A model generated the notes under the pieces. The model did no database searches, had not been told where the DNA came from, and saw only the letters and a list, made by a program, of their open reading frames with translations. 58,728 bases of DNA, taken from assembly GCA_020073585.1 (NCBI GenBank), contig JAIQEV010000034.1:1-58728 (forward strand), given 5' to 3'. This stretch comes from Terriglobia bacterium. GTDB lineage: Bacteria > Acidobacteriota > Terriglobia > Acidiferrales > UBA7541. Shown here piece by piece: positions 21,133 to 30,205 of this stretch. Both the position numbers and the translations under genes were made by a program. Positions within the stretch are counted from its first letter, which is position 1, and each line of letters starts with the position of its first letter.

Positions 21133-24100
21133 CTAGTCCGCCGCCGCTTGCCGCGCGTCCTGTGCGAGCTGCTCCCGCAACTGCATCTCGTACTGCGCCA
21201 GTTGGGCTGCGACGTGCTCCTCCGTCTTGCGCCGCCCGATGATTTGCTCGCGGTAGCGCCGCAGAAAGTAATCGATGGTCTGCACGCGGAGGCGGATCGA
21301 TCCGGAGGGCTTGTTCTCGTCGAGATCCTTGAAGCAGAAGTAGGGCGTCCCGGATTGTTCGATGATCCCTTCGATCACGCCGTAAATGGGCGCGTCATGG
21401 CCGCATTTGAAGCTCGAGAGTTCCAGGGCGACCAGATTGGGATGACGGGCCGTGAATTTGGCCGCCCAGATCTTGTGGTTCGTGCTGCAGGAGTAGGAGT
21501 TCTTCCAGCAGTCGGAAATGTCGAGGGCGTGGCTGATCACTCCCGCCCGAACCTCGTCCCCGAAGAAACGTTCCAGGATCTCTTCGTCGAGGGGCAAAGT
21601 GTTCTGGGAGAAGATCGGATAGCCCAGCTTTTGAAACTCTTCCAGGATTCCGTGATTCAGGCCGGGATCGTGGTGATACGGCCGGCCGAGCATCACGATG
21701 CCGATGCGGTCTTCGCGTTCGAGCTGGTCCAGCACGGCGCGCGCCCGCCCGCGGATGCTGAGTTCGCAATCGCGCAGCGCCTGATAGCCGGCCTCGACCG
21801 CCCGGGCATTTTCTTCCTCGGACAAGCCCAGGATGGGCTGCCAGGCCCGGTACATCTGAAAGGCGAACAGCTTGCGGTCGGTAAAGTTCAGGATGGGATT
21901 CAGATATTTTACGTGGAGCTCAGCGAAGAGGTCGTTCTCCTTGGTGAACGCGGCCTTCACCGTTTCGGCGGTGGCCAGCGCGGTGGGGCAGGCGTTCGCT
22001 CCGGTCAGCTTCACCAGAGGAGAATGCAGGACGTCATACATCGGCAGGAAGATCACCTGGAGGGGCTTTTTCCGGTGCGCGACGTGGAGCAGGTCATAGA
22101 CGTGCGGGATGGCGATCTTTGCGGGGAAGCAGGGATCAATCGCGCCGCGGCTGGAGCCGCTGCGATAGAGCTCGGGGCCGGTGTAATCCGAATAGACGAT
22201 ATTCTCGGGCTGCAGGCCCAGGCTTTCCAGGTAGGCATTGAAAAGCGGGGCGTAAACGTAAGCATTGAGGACCCGCGGAATGCCGACGCGCAGGTTCTTG
22301 CGGTTCTTCATGAGCGCGGCGCGCTCGAGGTCGCGCCTGGTCCAGACGCAGCGCGGAATGGGGTCCGCCAGCAGCTTCGAGTTGCGCGGGCGAAAGACTT
22401 CGTGGGCAGCGATGTCCACAAAATTGGGATTGGCGTCCTTGATCTGCTCGATGCCGGCCTTGATGGCCTTCATCTCGCTGAGGTCCTCGACCGCGCCTTT
22501 CTCGCAGGTGGCGATGATCAGGCGCTGCTCGCCCGGCAGCAGCGGGACTTTGGTCGCTTCGTGCGCGGAGGAAGGGCCGAGCTGCTCCAGCTTGATGTCG
22601 ATGAACGTGCGCAGGCAGGTGTTCTTGCAGAAATTGCAGCGGGTATCTTCGTTGCGGGTGGTCCGGTAGGAAATATTGCGGACCGCCTCGAGGCCAATAA
22701 ATGAAGTCCGCATACCGTTGCGCCACAGGCGCAGGGCCTCGAGCCCCGCGCCGATTGCGCCGGACTCGCCGCAATGCTGGTGAACGATGATCTCTGGTTC
22801 CTGGCCCGCGGCGCGGAAGCTGCTGCGGATAAAATCCACTTCCGCTTTTACGACCGCCAGATTGTTCTGGGTTCCCCCCTGCAAGATGAAGCGCGAACCG
22901 AGCGCCGCCAGATTGGGAATGCGGGCGACGTAGAGGAAGACGTTTTTGGGCAGCACGGCGGCCAGCCCGGCGAGGATTTCTTCCGCGCGCCAGCCCTGGC
23001 GCTGGTAGTTCACGATGTCCGACTGCAGGAAGACGGCGCAGCCATAGCCGAAAACGGGCATGGCCTGAGCGGTGAAAGCCAGATCCGCGAACTCTTCCAT
23101 CTTGAGTCCGAACTCTTCGGCCGTGGATTGCAGGAAGTAGCCGTTGCCCGCCGAGCATTGCGTGTTCAGCTTGAAGTCCTTGACCCGGCCATCCTTGAGA
23201 ATGATGAGTTTGATGTCCTGCCCGCCCACATCCACGATCACGTGGGGGTCGTCGTAGAATTTAAGCGCGGATTCGGTGTGCGCGACGGTCTCCACCAGCG
23301 CGACATCGGCCTTCAGCACGTCTTTGAGGATGTCCTTGGCATAGCCGGTAGTCGCGACGCCCAGAACGTCGAGTTTCGCGCCCTGCGTTTCCACCTGCGC
23401 GCGCAGGTTTTCGAACATGTCAATGGCGTCCTGGATCGGATTGCCGTTGGAAAGCTGGTAGGCCTTGCACAGCAGATCGCCGTCTTCGTTCAGCAGGACG
23501 GCCTTGGTGGATGTGGAGCCGGCGTCGATCCCGATAAAGCCGCCCACGGCCTGGCCTTTATGGAAGGATGCGGGAATAAACCGCGGGCGCCGGTATTTCG
23601 CCCGGAAGGCGTCCAGCTCGCCGCTGCTTCCGATCAACCCAAAGCTGCCGCACTTGGCTTTCTCTTCCTGGCGGCCGTACTGAATGTAGTGGATGAGTTT
23701 CTCCGGGCCATGGTAGCAACCGATGCAGTCGTCCTCGGCTTTGCCAAATTCGATGGCGCCGAGGGCCGCGAAATACTGGGCGTTGTGCGGAACTTTGATC
23801 AGATCTTCGGGTTGCGCGCCCTGGGGAAGCGCGACGTTTCGTTCCTCCCACATGCGCGGGATGTTCGCCTGCCAGGCTTCGCGCATGCCCCGGATGAAGG
23901 TATTCGGCCCGCCCAGGAGCAGGACCTGCGGCCGCAGGGTGTGGCCGCGCGTCAGGACGCTGAGGTTCTGCAGGACGATGGCGTCAAAGAGCGAAGCCAG
24001 CAACTGCTCCGGCGGTATGCCGAGCTTCTGCAGGCTGTTGATATCGGTCTCCGCGAAGACGCCGCACTTTCCGGCCACCTTATGCAGCTTGATCCCGTGA

Positions 24101-24597
24101 TATCCCTGGTCGCAGAGCTGGGCGGGGGGAATCTTGAGCTTGGCGTTGATTTTGTCGATGACCGCGCCCGTGCCGCCGGCGCATTTGTCGTTCATCGAGG
24201 GAATTTTTTTCTTGCGGCCGCTTTCGTCGTCGTCCTTGAAAACGATGATCTTGGCGTCCTGTCCTCCGAGTTCGATGACGGAGTAGACTTCGGGGTGGAA
24301 TCTCTCGACCGCCAGAGCCACCGCGGTAACTTCCTGCACAAATTTCGCGCCCACGAGATCCGCGAGGAGCCTGCCGCCCGAGCCGGTCAGGAAGACGCGG
24401 GTGTTGTGGTGGTTCACGCCGACTTCGGCTTCCATGCGGGTCAGGAACTCGAGGGTCTTTTCCGGTTGTCTAGTGGCGTGGCGCTGGTAGTCCTGCCACA
24501 GGATCTGGCCGGTGGCTGCGTCCACGACTAGGGCTTTCGCCGTCGTGGAGCCGACATCGATTCCAACCAGGTAGCGCGTCTCGTGGTGGCCGTGCAT
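21133..24597 (-). CDS. Giant 2-hydroxyacyl-CoA dehydratase activase-like protein (two ASKHA domains plus DUF2229)
   Basis: This 1154-residue protein contains two BadF/BcrA-type ATPase domains. The first starts GIDVGSTTAK (residue 12) with NDKCAGGTGAV as the cluster-binding cysteine motif. The second starts GIDAGSTSTK (about residue 354) with NTQCSAGNGYF. A cysteine-rich linker (CNFCKNTC) and a DUF2229-type domain (RVGIPRVLNAYVYAPLFNAYLE...) follow. In known homologues the dimeric ATPase carries a [4Fe-4S] cluster and performs ATP-driven low-potential electron transfer to a dehydratase or double-cubane-cluster protein. The natural partner is probably the COG3581-like protein encoded just upstream (81-base gap). 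Substrate unknown. It is the last gene of a minus-strand cluster that begins with a radical-SAM protein. Confidence 0.82.
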   Translation of the reverse strand: MHGHHETRYLVGIDVGSTTAKALVVDAATGQILWQDYQRHATRQPEKTLEFLTRMEAEVGVNHHNTRVFLTGSGGRLLADLVGAKFVQEVTAVALAVERFHPEVYSVIELGGQDAKIIVFKDDDESGRKKKIPSMNDKCAGGTGAVIDKINAKLKIPPAQLCDQGYHGIKLHKVAGKCGVFAETDINSLQKLGIPPEQLLASLFDAIVLQNLSVLTRGHTLRPQVLLLGGPNTFIRGMREAWQANIPRMWEERNVALPQGAQPEDLIKVPHNAQYFAALGAIEFGKAEDDCIGCYHGPEKLIHYIQYGRQEEKAKCGSFGLIGSSGELDAFRAKYRRPRFIPASFHKGQAVGGFIGIDAGSTSTKAVLLNEDGDLLCKAYQLSNGNPIQDAIDMFENLRAQVETQGAKLDVLGVATTGYAKDILKDVLKADVALVETVAHTESALKFYDDPHVIVDVGGQDIKLIILKDGRVKDFKLNTQCSAGNGYFLQSTAEEFGLKMEEFADLAFTAQAMPVFGYGCAVFLQSDIVNYQRQGWRAEEILAGLAAVLPKNVFLYVARIPNLAALGSRFILQGGTQNNLAVVKAEVDFIRSSFRAAGQEPEIIVHQHCGESGAIGAGLEALRLWRNGMRTSFIGLEAVRNISYRTTRNEDTRCNFCKNTCLRTFIDIKLEQLGPSSAHEATKVPLLPGEQRLIIATCEKGAVEDLSEMKAIKAGIEQIKDANPNFVDIAAHEVFRPRNSKLLADPIPRCVWTRRDLERAALMKNRKNLRVGIPRVLNAYVYAPLFNAYLESLGLQPENIVYSDYTGPELYRSGSSRGAIDPCFPAKIAIPHVYDLLHVAHRKKPLQVIFLPMYDVLHSPLVKLTGANACPTALATAETVKAAFTKENDLFAELHVKYLNPILNFTDRKLFAFQMYRAWQPILGLSEEENARAVEAGYQALRDCELSIRGRARAVLDQLEREDRIGIVMLGRPYHHDPGLNHGILEEFQKLGYPIFSQNTLPLDEEILERFFGDEVRAGVISHALDISDCWKNSYSCSTNHKIWAAKFTARHPNLVALELSSFKCGHDAPIYGVIEGIIEQSGTPYFCFKDLDENKPSGSIRLRVQTIDYFLRRYREQIIGRRKTEEHVAAQLAQYEMQLREQLAQDARQAAAD

Positions 24598-24678
24598 AAG
24601 CTGTTCCTGCTCCGAATTCCGGAAACGAAAGGGCCATGGTCCAAGCCGGAAAAATCCGCGGGGGGTCTCCTTGCGCGA

Positions 24679-26532
24679 TCAGCCGGTATCCGCGACGGCG
24701 ATTCCGTGCAGGCGCGAACGGCGCCAAGAGCGGTGGCTGGCGTCCATGCGATCGCTCACGTGCAGGATGTACTGCGCGGCGGTCCCCGCGATGGCGGGCC
24801 GGCGGGGCACGTGGTAGAAGGGCCGGCGCAACTCGGGATGCTCGGCGATATAAGCCTTGATGTCCTCCAGGCGCTTGCCCGTTGACTGCAAAGCCTTTTC
24901 GAACTCCGTCTTGGCCTTGGCCTTGGCCTCGCCCAGAGCCATCTGCACGCGGCTGTGGGCATTGAGCTCGCCTTCGCCCGAGGTCTCGATGGGCAGGAAG
25001 ATCATGTCCTGGTACTTGTTGATCACGGCCGATTGCACTCCGTCCGATTGGGAGGAAGGCATGCAGCCGAAGGGCTTCAGCGCCAGCACCATGTGGCAAA
25101 GGCGGTGGACCGTGTAGTAGACGTTCTTGCCGACCTCCAGATGCCCTTCGCCGCCGCGGGCGAACTGGTTGTAGAAAGGATGCGCGAGTTCCGCGAGTTC
25201 CGGCTGGGGAACGAGCGGGTGGGTGAGGCCGCCCAGGTGGCGGGTCACGCGATGGTAGAAGTGATACCACAGGGTCTCGCCCAGACCGAGCAACGCGAGC
25301 TTCTTGCGCAGGCCCGCTTGATTGGCGAAATGCTTCCGCAGCTCCCAGCAGCGGGGATTGCGGTGCGGCCGGTTCACCGGCCACTTGGCGCGGGCATGAG
25401 CCTTGGCCTGGTGCAGCAGGTAGGCCACCCAGGTGGCGATCGGCTCGACCAGCACCTGCGCTCCTTCCCGTTCGAGGAAGGCAAACATGTTGAAGTTGCC
25501 GTCGCCCTCCGTCGTCTGGGCCCAGAATTCTCCGGTGATCTTTACGATGGGCTTGACCCGCGTGCGGTCCACCTCGATGGAGTTCAGCTTTTCCATGCAC
25601 TCCGCAAGGGCCTCCAGGTAGATATCCCCGTAGAGGTGCTCGTGAATCTTACCCAGGGTGTTCAGCGTGTTGCGCAGCGTTTTCTTGCGCTGCAGGTATC
25701 CCCGGGACCACTGCGGAGCGCGCTGCATGATTTCGAAGGGCGGCCGCTCGCGCAGCGTTTTGCAGAGCCCGGTCATGGCTTCGGCGAAGACCCGGTCGGC
25801 TTCGCCCGGGTGCAGCTCAAACGGCCGGATCTGGTAGATCACGTCGTTCATGACGTCCCCGAGGTGCAGGGCGTTCAGCATGCCCAGGCCGAAATCCACG
25901 GTGAACTTGAGGCCGGGTTCGCCGGACGCGGCCTTCAGGCCGTCGCTGTCATGGAAGAGCAGAATGCGGAAGCCATCGAAGCCCGCATTTTTCAGGGCAA
26001 AGCGATATTCGGCTTCGTACATGCCGAAGCGGCACGGGCCGCAGGAGCCGGCGGTGAAGAACACGTAGTCGTCAAGAATCCGCTGGCGGGAGATGCCCGA
26101 GGCTTCCAGAGAGCGCAGGTGCTGCACCAGATTTCCCACCGTGAAGTAGGCCGGATTGCACTGGCCGTTATTGCCATACTCTTTCCCGGCCTGAAAGGCC
26201 GCGACGCCGGGCACGGGCAGGCGTTCGCAGCGGTAGCCAGAGCCTTGAAACACGGCGCGGATCAATTCCTCGTGCTTCCAGGTAAGGCCGCCGAAGAGAA
26301 TGGTGACGCGGCTGCGCTCCTCCGCGGTAAAAGGCCGCTCCAGCGGGCGGTGAAAATGCGCGGGAGAATCCAGTCCGGCCAGACGGCGCAGACGAAGCCT
26401 TTCGGCCGCCAGGCGCTCGTTGATCTCCTGGTCTTGCACACTGGATGGTGTGACCGCTGAGCGGTCAGCGGCATGTGTGACCGCAGAGCGGTCAACCTTC
26501 TTTACGGGCTTTACGGGTCTTGTACTTCCCAT
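24679..26532 (-). CDS. COG3581-type partner of CoA-enzyme activase
   Basis: A 617-residue protein resembling the C-terminal module that is often fused to BadF-type activases. Motifs with conserved cysteines are NNGQCNPAYFT, FTAGSCGPCRFGMYEAEYR and LKPFGCMPSSQSDG, which could hold an iron-sulfur cluster. ILFGGLTWKHEEL begins the conserved fold. ATG 26532 is chosen; a TTG at 26562 is also in frame but lacks a ribosome-binding site. The N-terminal 40 residues are odd: two copies of the dispersed palindromic repeat encode VDRSAVTHAADRSAVT directly after a Lys/Pro/Val-rich KPVKPVKK, so the real fold probably begins near QEINERLAAERL. The activase gene lies immediately downstream. Separate coding of these two modules, which some anaerobes fuse, implies a complex. 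Confidence 0.75.
   Translation of the reverse strand: MGSTRPVKPVKKVDRSAVTHAADRSAVTPSSVQDQEINERLAAERLRLRRLAGLDSPAHFHRPLERPFTAEERSRVTILFGGLTWKHEELIRAVFQGSGYRCERLPVPGVAAFQAGKEYGNNGQCNPAYFTVGNLVQHLRSLEASGISRQRILDDYVFFTAGSCGPCRFGMYEAEYRFALKNAGFDGFRILLFHDSDGLKAASGEPGLKFTVDFGLGMLNALHLGDVMNDVIYQIRPFELHPGEADRVFAEAMTGLCKTLRERPPFEIMQRAPQWSRGYLQRKKTLRNTLNTLGKIHEHLYGDIYLEALAECMEKLNSIEVDRTRVKPIVKITGEFWAQTTEGDGNFNMFAFLEREGAQVLVEPIATWVAYLLHQAKAHARAKWPVNRPHRNPRCWELRKHFANQAGLRKKLALLGLGETLWYHFYHRVTRHLGGLTHPLVPQPELAELAHPFYNQFARGGEGHLEVGKNVYYTVHRLCHMVLALKPFGCMPSSQSDGVQSAVINKYQDMIFLPIETSGEGELNAHSRVQMALGEAKAKAKTEFEKALQSTGKRLEDIKAYIAEHPELRRPFYHVPRRPAIAGTAAQYILHVSDRMDASHRSWRRSRLHGIAVADTG
26448..26496 (-). repeat. Dispersed palindromic repeat, copies 3 and 4 (intragenic tandem)
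   Basis: Two copies lie 5 bases apart: 26475-26496 (GTTGACCGC-TCT-GCGGTCACAC on the minus strand) and 26448-26469 (GCTGACCGC-TCA-GCGGTCACAC). Both fall in the 5' end of the COG3581-type gene and are translated in frame as VDRSAVTHA and ADRSAVTPS. Confidence 0.85.
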
Positions 26533-26639
26533 GGTTCTTGCCCCAGGTTGCGTTTCCGGCAAAGTTTCGAAGTTTCGAACGCGCGCCGGTAAGCTGCGTC
26601 AAATCCGGCAACCGGCAGGGTTGTTTCCGCGCGATAGGA

Positions 26640-27470
26640 TCACTCGGGCGCCGGCGCCACCGAATCGGAAAGGGCCTGTGCGTTTTGCCGTGTCTCGCTG
26701 CCGGGCCGGGCTTCGTTGACCGTGGAAAGGCGGTGGTCGATGGTGAGAATTTTCTTCCCATAGAATTTGACATCGACCGCAGTTTCGTCTTTCAGCGGAA
26801 GCCAGAATTCCCCGGCTTTCTGATACTGGCGCACGAACTCGGCGCGTTCGATCCAGAAGGAGAGCTTCTTCGCCGGATGCCCGGCGATCTTCACGATGGC
26901 GAAGTCTTGGGTGTCAATCCACACTTTACCCTCGAAGAGATACTTGTCCTTACGATTGGGGACGGCCTGGACCACGTAGCAGCGGGAAGGTCCGATTTGT
27001 TCTTCGCCGAGCAGGACCAATGTGTAGTTGGCGGGGGTGATGGAACTGTCGTGATGTTCCTTGCCCGTTGCCGCCCCAGCTTCACTCTCAATCAAACGAT
27101 TGAGGACCAAGTGGCGAACCACGCTTGATCCCTTTTCCGATGTGGTAACAAAGGTCTTTCTGCCGGGGGCCCGGTAGTCCATTTGCACAATCTTTTGCGC
27201 ATGCACCTTGCCTTTGGTATTGGTCACCGCATAGGTGCGAATGGCGGAATACTGCCGCAGCGCGGCGTTGCGCAGCTCGTTGTGCCGCACCAATTGGGCG
27301 AATATCTCGTCTCCGGTGATTCCCGGAGGCGGTGGCTGGAGCGGCGCAATGGCCTCCGGAGAGGAACTGCCGGGAGCAGATTGCGCCGCCGGCCGAGTTG
27401 CGGCCGCCAGCAGTCCTAGGACGAAAGCCGCCGCGAAAAGCCGAAGGATCCATACGGGAAGTCTTGCCAT
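26640..27470 (-). CDS. Exported LolA-like lipoprotein-sorting family protein
   Basis: A 276-residue secreted protein. ATG 27470 gives a typical signal peptide (MARLPVWILRLFAAAFVLGLLAA, cleavage near AAQSAPG); an upstream in-frame GTG/ATG option adds only a charged extension. The mature protein has a Pro-rich spacer and then a fold with YSAIRTYAVTNTKGKVHAQKIVQM, KYLFEGKVWIDTQDFAIVKIAG and VDVKFYGKKILTID. These resemble the LolA/outer-membrane lipoprotein-sorting beta-sheet family found in many acidobacteria. Its exact cargo is unknown. It lies between the radical-SAM gene and the COG3581-type gene on the same strand and is probably part of one transcript, though a functional link is not evident. 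Confidence 0.65.
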   Translation of the reverse strand: MARLPVWILRLFAAAFVLGLLAAATRPAAQSAPGSSSPEAIAPLQPPPPGITGDEIFAQLVRHNELRNAALRQYSAIRTYAVTNTKGKVHAQKIVQMDYRAPGRKTFVTTSEKGSSVVRHLVLNRLIESEAGAATGKEHHDSSITPANYTLVLLGEEQIGPSRCYVVQAVPNRKDKYLFEGKVWIDTQDFAIVKIAGHPAKKLSFWIERAEFVRQYQKAGEFWLPLKDETAVDVKFYGKKILTIDHRLSTVNEARPGSETRQNAQALSDSVAPAPE

Positions 27471-27539
27471 GGTTCGTCCTTTTCTTCTCTGGCACATTGC
27501 TGGTGCGCGCCAAAGGTCATTACGGGCTTCCGCGCATGC

Positions 27540-28925
27540 TCAGTCCTGGAAGCTGCGCGCACCGCCTTGGAGCTTGTTCCGGACCACCTGCGACCAGAGC
27601 CACTTGAGGACCCGGGCGTCGTTGTAGCAATAGGCCAGGTTATGGTTGAGCGTCGAAAAGCAATGCCGCTGGCAGGTTTTCTTCATCTCCCCCAGTTGTT
27701 CCACGTGGAACCTTGGTTCGTCGATGTGGCCCCAGTCGAAGGTCGAGGGGTACATGGGAAAGCAGGGCGCCACGGTGCCGTCCGGGCGGATGATCACGTT
27801 GTTCTGGCCGGCGCGGCAGTTCCATTCCCTGAACTGCAGCGTTCCATCCGGGCCCTCCGCAATTCCCGGCAGGGCCGCAAGAAACTCGGCCTGCTGGCCG
27901 TTGCCGGCGATGCCATCGCCGTACCAGCCGCGTGTCTTCAAATCCACGCCGGAGGACATGCGCATGAAGGCCTTCATCTCCCGGAGGCGCGGCACGGAGT
28001 TGACCATCTGATAGCCCGCCTGGTTTTTCTCGATCAGCCAGTCGATCAAGGCGTCCACTTCGCGCCAGTCTTCGGGGCGAATGTAAGTGGGATTGTCGTG
28101 CAGGTGCCTGAAGTGCGCGTCCTGCTCGAGCATGGGAGTTTCGTTGATGTGGTAGTCGGTGGCGACGCGGTGATCGTGCGCGTACTCGGTAAGCTGGCGC
28201 ACGTCCGCGATGTTGTTGCGGCAGATGTTGATGTTGAAGAAGACCATGTAGCCGTACACATACTGCTTGCGCCAGATGTGTTCGAAGTTCTTTTGCGCGG
28301 GGAGAAGCGCCTTGGGAAGACTGGGCTTCAGGTCCCAGGCGTCCAGGGCCAGGTTGAATACGGCCACGCCGGCGTCACCGAGGCGGTCAGCCACCTCGGG
28401 GCGCAGCAAGCGGCCATTCGTTCCGATATAAATCCAGAATCCTTTCTTGGCGGCGTAGTAGACGACTTTATGCGCGAACTGCGGCCGCAGAAGCGGCTCG
28501 CCGCCCATCAGGGCCAGCACGCGACACCCGTGATCGTAGAGCCAATCGATCGAGCGGCGCGCGATGTCCTCGGTCATTCCCGGGACCTTGTTGTCGAATG
28601 CCCAGCAGTACCAGCAGTCCAGATTGCACTTGTATTCCACGAACAGATACGCGGTGATCGGATGGAACTCACCCGGGGAAATGCGCGACCGGACGTAAGG
28701 AAACAGCCATCCCCGCATCTTGCGATAAATCTCTTTGCGGTCCCAGTGGCGCCGTTCGGGCGGGGTATCCGGGCCAGCCTCCTGCAGGAGTTCCTGGTGC
28801 AGCGGGAAAACCGGAGCCGGAAGGGTCAGCCCCTTCGGCGGTAGAGGAACCCTGCGAGCCGGGCCAGGGTTCATCAACTGATCGTGGATGGCGAGATCGA
28901 TGCGGAATTTGGCGGGAGTGGCCAT
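27540..28925 (-). CDS. Radical-SAM protein with SPASM-like C-terminal cluster domain
   Basis: 461 residues. The radical-SAM motif CNLDCWYC gives Cys100, Cys104 and Cys107, and LMGGEPLLRPQ is the SAM-contacting GGEP. The C-terminal part has a second set of cysteines (EWNCRAGQNNVIIRPDGTVAPCFPM, then CQRHCFSTLNHNLAYC), typical of SPASM or twitch domains that bind auxiliary [4Fe-4S] clusters. Such proteins modify peptides, enzymes or lipids; the target here is unknown and no small precursor peptide gene is seen. ATG 28925 is preceded by AAGGTGA. It is the first gene of the minus-strand cluster leading to the activase, and its upstream region is shared with the divergent Usp gene, which carries a CRP/FNR-like site. 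Confidence 0.82.
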   Translation of the reverse strand: MATPAKFRIDLAIHDQLMNPGPARRVPLPPKGLTLPAPVFPLHQELLQEAGPDTPPERRHWDRKEIYRKMRGWLFPYVRSRISPGEFHPITAYLFVEYKCNLDCWYCWAFDNKVPGMTEDIARRSIDWLYDHGCRVLALMGGEPLLRPQFAHKVVYYAAKKGFWIYIGTNGRLLRPEVADRLGDAGVAVFNLALDAWDLKPSLPKALLPAQKNFEHIWRKQYVYGYMVFFNINICRNNIADVRQLTEYAHDHRVATDYHINETPMLEQDAHFRHLHDNPTYIRPEDWREVDALIDWLIEKNQAGYQMVNSVPRLREMKAFMRMSSGVDLKTRGWYGDGIAGNGQQAEFLAALPGIAEGPDGTLQFREWNCRAGQNNVIIRPDGTVAPCFPMYPSTFDWGHIDEPRFHVEQLGEMKKTCQRHCFSTLNHNLAYCYNDARVLKWLWSQVVRNKLQGGARSFQD

Positions 28926-29088
28926 TGGGATTCACCTTCAGTTAACAGGAAGGGAGCACAGTGCCGGGATCCATCTGCCCAGCGGATATGCGCTGCAGTC
29001 TGACGCGCCACGGAAGCGGCCGAGTTCACCCCGCGTAGATTCGGCCGAGCGCGCCTCTTGCTTTGTACCGTGCTTGTGCCGCGAAAGA

Positions 29089-29104
29089 TGTGATCTGAAT
29101 CACA
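29089..29104. promoter_or_regulatory. CRP/FNR-family operator in the usp / radical-SAM divergent region
   Basis: TGTGATCTGAATCACA is a perfect TGTGA-N6-TCACA palindrome, the consensus for CRP/FNR-superfamily regulators. Its centre lies 30.5 bases upstream of the first base of the -10 box at 29127, which is the spacing of class II activation (about -41.5 from the start site). Confidence 0.65.
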
Positions 29105-29126
29105 TCGCGATGTAACTGTGAAACCA

Positions 29127-29132
29127 TATAAT
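29127..29132 (+). promoter_or_regulatory. -10 box for the usp gene
   Basis: A perfect TATAAT within an AT-rich stretch, on the downstream side of the CRP/FNR-like palindrome. There is no good -35, as expected for an activator-dependent promoter. It leaves a leader of about 105 bases before ATG 29244. Confidence 0.55.
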
Positions 29133-29243
29133 GTTTTAAATATATTGTTTTCTGTAGGGTGGCGCGGCGCGCGGAGTTGCGAAGAAACGCGTGAATTGGC
29201 CGTGCAGGCGGAGTCTGTTCGCGCCTGCCGGAGAGTGCGCAGG

Positions 29244-30146
29244 ATGAAAGTGCCGGAACCGGCTGCCAAAACGACGAAGGACAGAGGGCTGTCTTTAACC
29301 AGCGTCCTGGTGGCGACGGATTTTTCACCGGTCTCCGATCTGGCGCTGACGTACGCCGTCGCTCTGGCCCGGCATTACGGGGCACAGGTGTACCTGACGC
29401 ATGTGGTGACGGAAGGGCAGGCGGTTTCGCCGGCGGAAAGCGGGCGGGCGGCCTACGAGAAAATGCGCCGGGTGGCGGAACAGGGGATTGCGGACATTCT
29501 CAAGTCGGGGCGGATGCGCGGCGTGGCGCATGAGGTGCTGCTGGAAGAGGGGTACCTGTGGGAGGTGATCGAGCGGCTCATCCATGCGCATAAGATTTCT
29601 CTCGTGACGGTCGGCACGCACGGGGTGCGCAGCGTGCAAGGGGAATTCATGGGCTCTTCGGCGGAGATGATTTTCCGGCGCGCCGAGTGTCCGGTGCTGA
29701 CGGTGGGACCCGCCAGCGCGGGCAAAGACTCCGGAGAAGTGGAATTCAAGAAGATTCTATTTGCGACAAATTTCGGGAGGGCCGCGGAGCATGCCGCGCC
29801 GTATGCATTTTCTCTAGCCCAGGAATACCGGGCGATGCTCACGCTCCTGCATGTGATGAAACCCTCCGAGGAATACTCGGAGAAAGGTTTGGCGATGCTG
29901 CAGGAGACCACCCGGTATCGCCTGGAACAGTGCTTGCCGCCGGGAATCGAGCAGTGGTGTAAGGCGGAGTGCGTGGTGAAAAGCGGGGAATGCGCAGAAG
30001 AGATTTTGCAGGCCGCGCGGGCGATGAAAGCGGATTTGGTGGTGATGGGCGCGGGGAGGAAACACCTCGTGACCCACTTGCCGCAGAGTGCGGCCTATAC
30101 CGTGGCCGCCGGGGCGCCGTGTCCCGTGCTGACCGTGCGGGCCTAG
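29244..30146 (+). CDS. Tandem universal stress protein (two Usp domains)
   Basis: A 300-residue protein made of two Usp domains, roughly residues 17-155 and 165-300. The first has the ATP-binding signature VGTHGVRSVQGEFMGSSAE (G-x2-G-x9-G-S). The second has VVMGAGRKHLVTHLPQSAA, a degenerate version. Both end in CPVLTV, and the family start VLVATDFSPVSDLAL is clear. The start at ATG 29244 is chosen because GGAGAG lies 8 bases upstream; the longer frame to 29118 would add a non-conserved tail. Tandem Usp proteins respond to starvation, hypoxia and oxidative stress. The upstream CRP/FNR-like operator and the downstream flavin reductase-like, Hsp20 and nitroreductase genes support a stress or oxygen-limitation regulon. 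Confidence 0.88.
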   Translation: MKVPEPAAKTTKDRGLSLTSVLVATDFSPVSDLALTYAVALARHYGAQVYLTHVVTEGQAVSPAESGRAAYEKMRRVAEQGIADILKSGRMRGVAHEVLLEEGYLWEVIERLIHAHKISLVTVGTHGVRSVQGEFMGSSAEMIFRRAECPVLTVGPASAGKDSGEVEFKKILFATNFGRAAEHAAPYAFSLAQEYRAMLTLLHVMKPSEEYSEKGLAMLQETTRYRLEQCLPPGIEQWCKAECVVKSGECAEEILQAARAMKADLVVMGAGRKHLVTHLPQSAAYTVAAGAPCPVLTVRA

Positions 30147-30205
30147 CGCGGCGGTCCATTGGTGAGGATGGCAATTGTTGAAAAGCGCCGGAAAGAGGTG
30201 CTGCG

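Noticed and set aside
21082-24531. Plus-strand ORFs (540 and 585 codons) opposite the activase gene
   Set aside because: Antisense shadows; the minus strand has both ASKHA motifs and cluster-binding cysteines.
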